Shown in pieces: positions 5,363-7,571 of a stretch of 7,571 nt of DNA. Where the stretch lies: contig WFOZ01000827.1 in the NCBI GenBank assembly GCA_015487825.1, forward strand, positions 1-7,571, written 5' to 3'. This DNA is from Planctomycetaceae bacterium. GTDB lineage: Bacteria > Planctomycetota > Planctomycetia > Planctomycetales > Planctomycetaceae. Below the pieces are notes generated by a model that worked only from the letters and a program-made list of their open reading frames with translations, was not told the DNA's origin and did not search any database. Made by a program: the position numbers and the translations under genes. Numbering within the stretch: position 1 is the stretch's first letter; every line of letters begins with the position of its first letter.

Positions 5363-6283
5363 GTGTCTGAACCAAACCTGAGTGTCCAACTGCGACGACT
5401 GCATCTGAAAAACCCGATTCTGACTGCATCGGGTACTTTTGGATATGCCAAAGAAATGTCCCCCTATCTTGATTTCTCCACTCTGGGAGGGATCATTCCC
5501 AAAACAGTCACGCTTGAACCACGCATCGGCAACCGGCCGCCACGTACTGTCGAAACCGCATCAGGGCTACTGAATTCCATCGGTCTGGATAACGACGGAC
5601 TGGAAGCCTTCATTGAAAAGCATATTGACTATCTGCTCAGTCTGGAGACTGCGTTAATTGCGAATATTGCCGGGCGAAATGTGGATGAGTATCGTCAGAT
5701 GGCGGCTCGACTGCAAAAGCATCCCGAAATTGCAGCTCTGGAACTGAATGTCTCCTGCCCGAATGTCTCTGGTGGCGTCGATTTCGGAACTAATCCGCAG
5801 TCAACCGAGCAGGTTGTGCGGGCAGTTCGTGAAGCGTGTGATTTTCCGATCATTGCCAAACTGACTCCCAATATTACAAGTATTGTTCCGATCGCACAGG
5901 CAGCAAAAGCGGGAGGGGCGGATGCTGTCTCACTCATCAACACATTACAGGGAATGGCTGTCGATTGGCGAAATCGCAAGCCGATTCTGGGAAACGTGCT
6001 TGGTGGATTAAGTGGCCCCGCGATTAAACCAGTCGCGTTAAGAATTGTGCATCAGGTGGCCGCCGCGGTAGATATTCCGATTATCGGCGTCGGCGGAATC
6101 GCTTCGATCGATGATGTGATGGAATTTCTCGTCACCGGAGCCAGTGCCATCCAGATCGGCACCGCCAGTTTCTACAACCCGGGATTGAGTGGCACGTTGA
6201 GTCAACAATTACGAGAAGTCCTTAAAGAACAGAACAGCGATTCAGTTCAACAGATTATAAAGACGCTACAGCTTCCAAAGTAA
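5363..6283 (+). CDS. pyrD: Dihydroorotate dehydrogenase, class 1B catalytic subunit
   Basis: This flavoprotein oxidises dihydroorotate to orotate, the fourth step of UMP synthesis, in the cytoplasm. Numbered from the GTG at 5363, the 306-residue TIM barrel shows [12 protein letters not shown] (17-28), PKTVTLEPR (46-54), LLNSIGL (69-75), [10 protein letters not shown] (129-138) with Cys132 as the catalytic base of class 1 enzymes, AKLTPN (165-170), [13 protein letters not shown] (211-223), GVGGI (242-246) and IQIGTA (263-268), the last two binding FMN phosphate. A cysteine base and the [10 protein letters not shown] segment fit class 1B, which normally pairs with the PyrK iron-sulfur/FAD subunit; no pyrK lies in this window. 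The frame is also open from a GTG at 5333 (10 residues more), but that codon is inside a hairpin and family members begin a few residues before SVQL, so 5363 is preferred. trpS follows after 34 bp. Confidence 0.93.
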   Translation: MSEPNLSVQLRRLHLKNPILTASGTFGYAKEMSPYLDFSTLGGIIPKTVTLEPRIGNRPPRTVETASGLLNSIGLDNDGLEAFIEKHIDYLLSLETALIANIAGRNVDEYRQMAARLQKHPEIAALELNVSCPNVSGGVDFGTNPQSTEQVVRAVREACDFPIIAKLTPNITSIVPIAQAAKAGGADAVSLINTLQGMAVDWRNRKPILGNVLGGLSGPAIKPVALRIVHQVAAAVDIPIIGVGGIASIDDVMEFLVTGASAIQIGTASFYNPGLSGTLSQQLREVLKEQNSDSVQQIIKTLQLPK

Positions 6284-6317
6284 AAATACAGTTTATCAAA
6301 TCGTTACGGAAAAAATT

Positions 6318-7301
6318 ATGCGTGTGCTTTCTGGAATCCAGCCAACTGGTCGTTTTCATTGGGGAAATTATTTTGGTGCGATTCAGCAATATATTGCCTT
6401 GCAGAATAACGATCAGGCGTTCTATTTCATTGCAGATTTACACGCACTGACAACGATTCGCGACCCTGAAGTTTTGAAACAGTTCACCTGGGAAGCAGCC
6501 GTTGACCTGCTGGCACTGGGGCTCGACCCGAAGCAGGCGGCGTTATTTGTGCAGTCTGATGTTCCCGAGATTCCTGAATTAACCTGGTTGTTAATGACCG
6601 TGACGCAGATGCACCTTCTCGAAAAATGCCATGCCTATAAAGATAAAAAAGCAAAGGGAATTTCAGCAGATGCGGGGCTGTTTACTTATCCGGTATTAAT
6701 GGCTGCGGATATTCTTTTGTACGACAGCGATCTGGTTCCGGTCGGTACCGATCAGGTCCAGCACATCGAAGTAACCCGTGATCTGGCCCAGCGGTTTAAT
6801 CATCTTTACAAAACAGAAGTTTTTGTATTCCCCAAACCTCGAGTATTGGACGATTCCGCCAAAGTTCCCGGCACCGATGGCGAGAAAATGTCCAAAAGCT
6901 ACAACAACACGATTGATATTTTCCTGCCGGAAAAGAAACTCAAAAAGAAGATCAACTCCATCAAAACAGATTCTAAATCGGTTGAAGATTCTAAAGACCC
7001 GGAAACCTGCCCGGTTTTCGCATTGTATCGACTGTTCACAAACGAAGATCAACAGAAAGAACTTGCCGAAAAATACCGTGCAGGCGGAATGGGATACGGC
7101 GATGCCAAAAAGCAGGTTTTCGAGGCGGCGATGGAATACTTCAGCGAAGCAAGACAACGTCGTGTGCAATTGGAAGCCGATCCGGATTATGTGCGAGACG
7201 TTCTGAAACAGGGAGCCCTGGCTGCACGTGAAAAAGGGAAAGAAGTTCTCGACCGCGCACGCTCAGCCTGCGGCATCGGTCACCTTAAATCTGGCAGCTA
7301 A
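6318..7301 (+). CDS. trpS: Tryptophanyl-tRNA synthetase
   Basis: A class Ic aminoacyl-tRNA synthetase charging tRNA-Trp with tryptophan using ATP, a cytoplasmic homodimer. At 327 residues it has the normal bacterial length and appears complete. Visible signatures: QPTG at 8-11 and HWGN at 14-17 (the HIGH motif, with Trp where many have Ile or Leu); DLHALT at 40-45; [12 protein letters not shown] at 124-135 and [11 protein letters not shown] at 141-151, which form the tryptophan and ATP pocket; and a canonical KMSKS at 190-194. The C-terminal helical part (about 200-315) includes [10 protein letters not shown] and would contact the tRNA anticodon. The ATG at 6318 follows a weak CGGA at 6307-6310. 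The 34-bp gap to pyrD contains no terminator, so the two are probably cotranscribed. No T-box or trp leader is seen. Confidence 0.97.
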   Translation: MRVLSGIQPTGRFHWGNYFGAIQQYIALQNNDQAFYFIADLHALTTIRDPEVLKQFTWEAAVDLLALGLDPKQAALFVQSDVPEIPELTWLLMTVTQMHLLEKCHAYKDKKAKGISADAGLFTYPVLMAADILLYDSDLVPVGTDQVQHIEVTRDLAQRFNHLYKTEVFVFPKPRVLDDSAKVPGTDGEKMSKSYNNTIDIFLPEKKLKKKINSIKTDSKSVEDSKDPETCPVFALYRLFTNEDQQKELAEKYRAGGMGYGDAKKQVFEAAMEYFSEARQRRVQLEADPDYVRDVLKQGALAAREKGKEVLDRARSACGIGHLKSGS

Positions 7302-7308
7302 TACCGAC

Positions 7309-7328
7309 CCACATTCTGTGAAGTGTGG
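7309..7328 (+). terminator. Hairpin after trpS, possible weak terminator
   Basis: CCACATTC (7309-7316) pairs with GAA(G)TGTGG (7320-7328), giving 8 bp with one bulged G and a 3-base loop, 7 bases after the trpS stop. No T tract follows, so it is not a classical intrinsic terminator; 3'-end protection or factor-dependent termination is equally possible. A perfect small palindrome, TAAATT-G-AATTTA, follows at 7332-7344. Confidence 0.35.
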
Positions 7329-7471
7329 CAGTAAATTGAATTTATCAGATCACATTCCCAGCCTCTTGTGTCTGCGCCATCCAGAGATGAAAACTAAATA
7401 TAAATAAGACATTGGAGCTACAACAGTAATTGTTCGAGTTCCGCTACACGATCAGCTTACCCATGATTTTT

Positions 7472-7512
7472 CCTAACGCCTAACGCCTAATACCTAATCC
7501 CTAACGCCTATT
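7472..7512. repeat. Degenerate heptamer tandem repeat (CCTAAxx) abutting the polX start
   Basis: Five consecutive 7-base units share CCTAA: CCTAACG at 7472, 7479 and 7500, CCTAATA at 7486 and CCTAATC at 7493. A sixth, partial unit CCTATT (7507-7512) leads straight into the ATG at 7513. Only the last two bases vary between full units. The array fills the place where a ribosome binding site would be and contains no purine-rich Shine-Dalgarno match. The period of 7 is seen directly; its origin (slippage or a dispersed repeat family) is not known. Confidence 0.9.
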
Positions 7513-7571
7513 ATGACAAACGCATCTATTGCAGGAATGTTTTCAGATCTGGCTGATCTTCTCGAAATTGA
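7513..7571 (+). CDS. polX: DNA polymerase X family protein (PolX/PHP), N-terminus only
   Basis: Nineteen codons are present before the right edge, reading MTNASIAG then MFSDLADLLEI. This closely follows the N-terminus of bacterial PolX proteins, where a short helix of the form N-x-x-IA-x-x-F-x-x-x-AD-LLEI begins the 8-kDa helix-hairpin-helix domain. Full-length members are about 570 residues and combine a family X polymerase with a PHP exonuclease domain, acting in gap filling and base excision repair. Neither catalytic domain is visible here, so the call rests on the N-terminal motif alone. The start codon directly follows the heptamer array, and there is no Shine-Dalgarno. Confidence 0.72.
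   Translation, partial: MTNASIAGMFSDLADLLEI

Noticed and set aside
6696..7169. 157-residue minus-strand frame antisense to trpS
   Set aside because: It is Phe-rich with no family features and lies wholly within the strongly supported trpS gene; it is a by-product of that gene's codon use.
7399..7405. TATAAAT as -10 box of polX
   Set aside because: No -35-like hexamer is found at 16-18 bp upstream, and the region is AT-rich.

Overview
This window looks like ordinary chromosomal sequence from a member of the Planctomycetes (moderate GC, Gimesia/Rubinisphaera-like). That placement is an inference. It rests on protein style (a TrpRS with an HWGN signature, a short lipoprotein ending in RTHGGVI, an HU with a Pro/Gln-rich tail, a large glycosidase carrying a discoidin-like domain), on loose gene spacing and on weak Shine-Dalgarno signals. 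No 16S or other phylogenetic marker is present.

Layout, all genes on the + strand. (1) 2-1384: the 3' part of a large carbohydrate-active protein, an (alpha/alpha)6-barrel with an F5/8C-like beta-sandwich apparently inserted in it, cut by the left edge. (2) 1552-3399 and 3404-3847: a two-gene unit of a ClC-family anion transporter with two CBS domains, followed 4 bp later by a YkgJ-type cysteine-cluster protein. (3) 3876-4364: a well-formed promoter and an HU-family nucleoid protein with a C-terminal tail. (4) 4365-4883: a gap of about 500 bp without a convincing gene but with several perfect or near-perfect inverted repeats, the last lying just upstream of the ribosome binding site of (5) a 72-residue lipoprotein (4895-5113), closed by a strong intrinsic terminator. 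(6) 5270-7301: a predicted promoter, a leader hairpin, pyrD (class 1B dihydroorotate dehydrogenase) and trpS (tryptophanyl-tRNA synthetase), probably one transcript. (7) 7302-7512: an intergenic stretch with a hairpin and a degenerate heptamer array (CCTAAxx) that runs directly into the start codon of (8) polX, which is cut by the right edge.

The genes do not form a single pathway. They are housekeeping or transport functions side by side: nucleotide synthesis, translation, chromosome packaging, DNA repair, anion transport and polysaccharide degradation. I see no defence system, prophage, insertion sequence, CRISPR array, tRNA or rRNA. The points most worth following are the heptamer array abutting the polX start, the hairpin-rich gap before the lipoprotein gene, the pyrD leader hairpin that overlaps an alternative start codon, the ClC protein lacking the internal proton glutamate, and the domain insertion in the glycosidase. 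None of these amounts to clear evidence of a new system.
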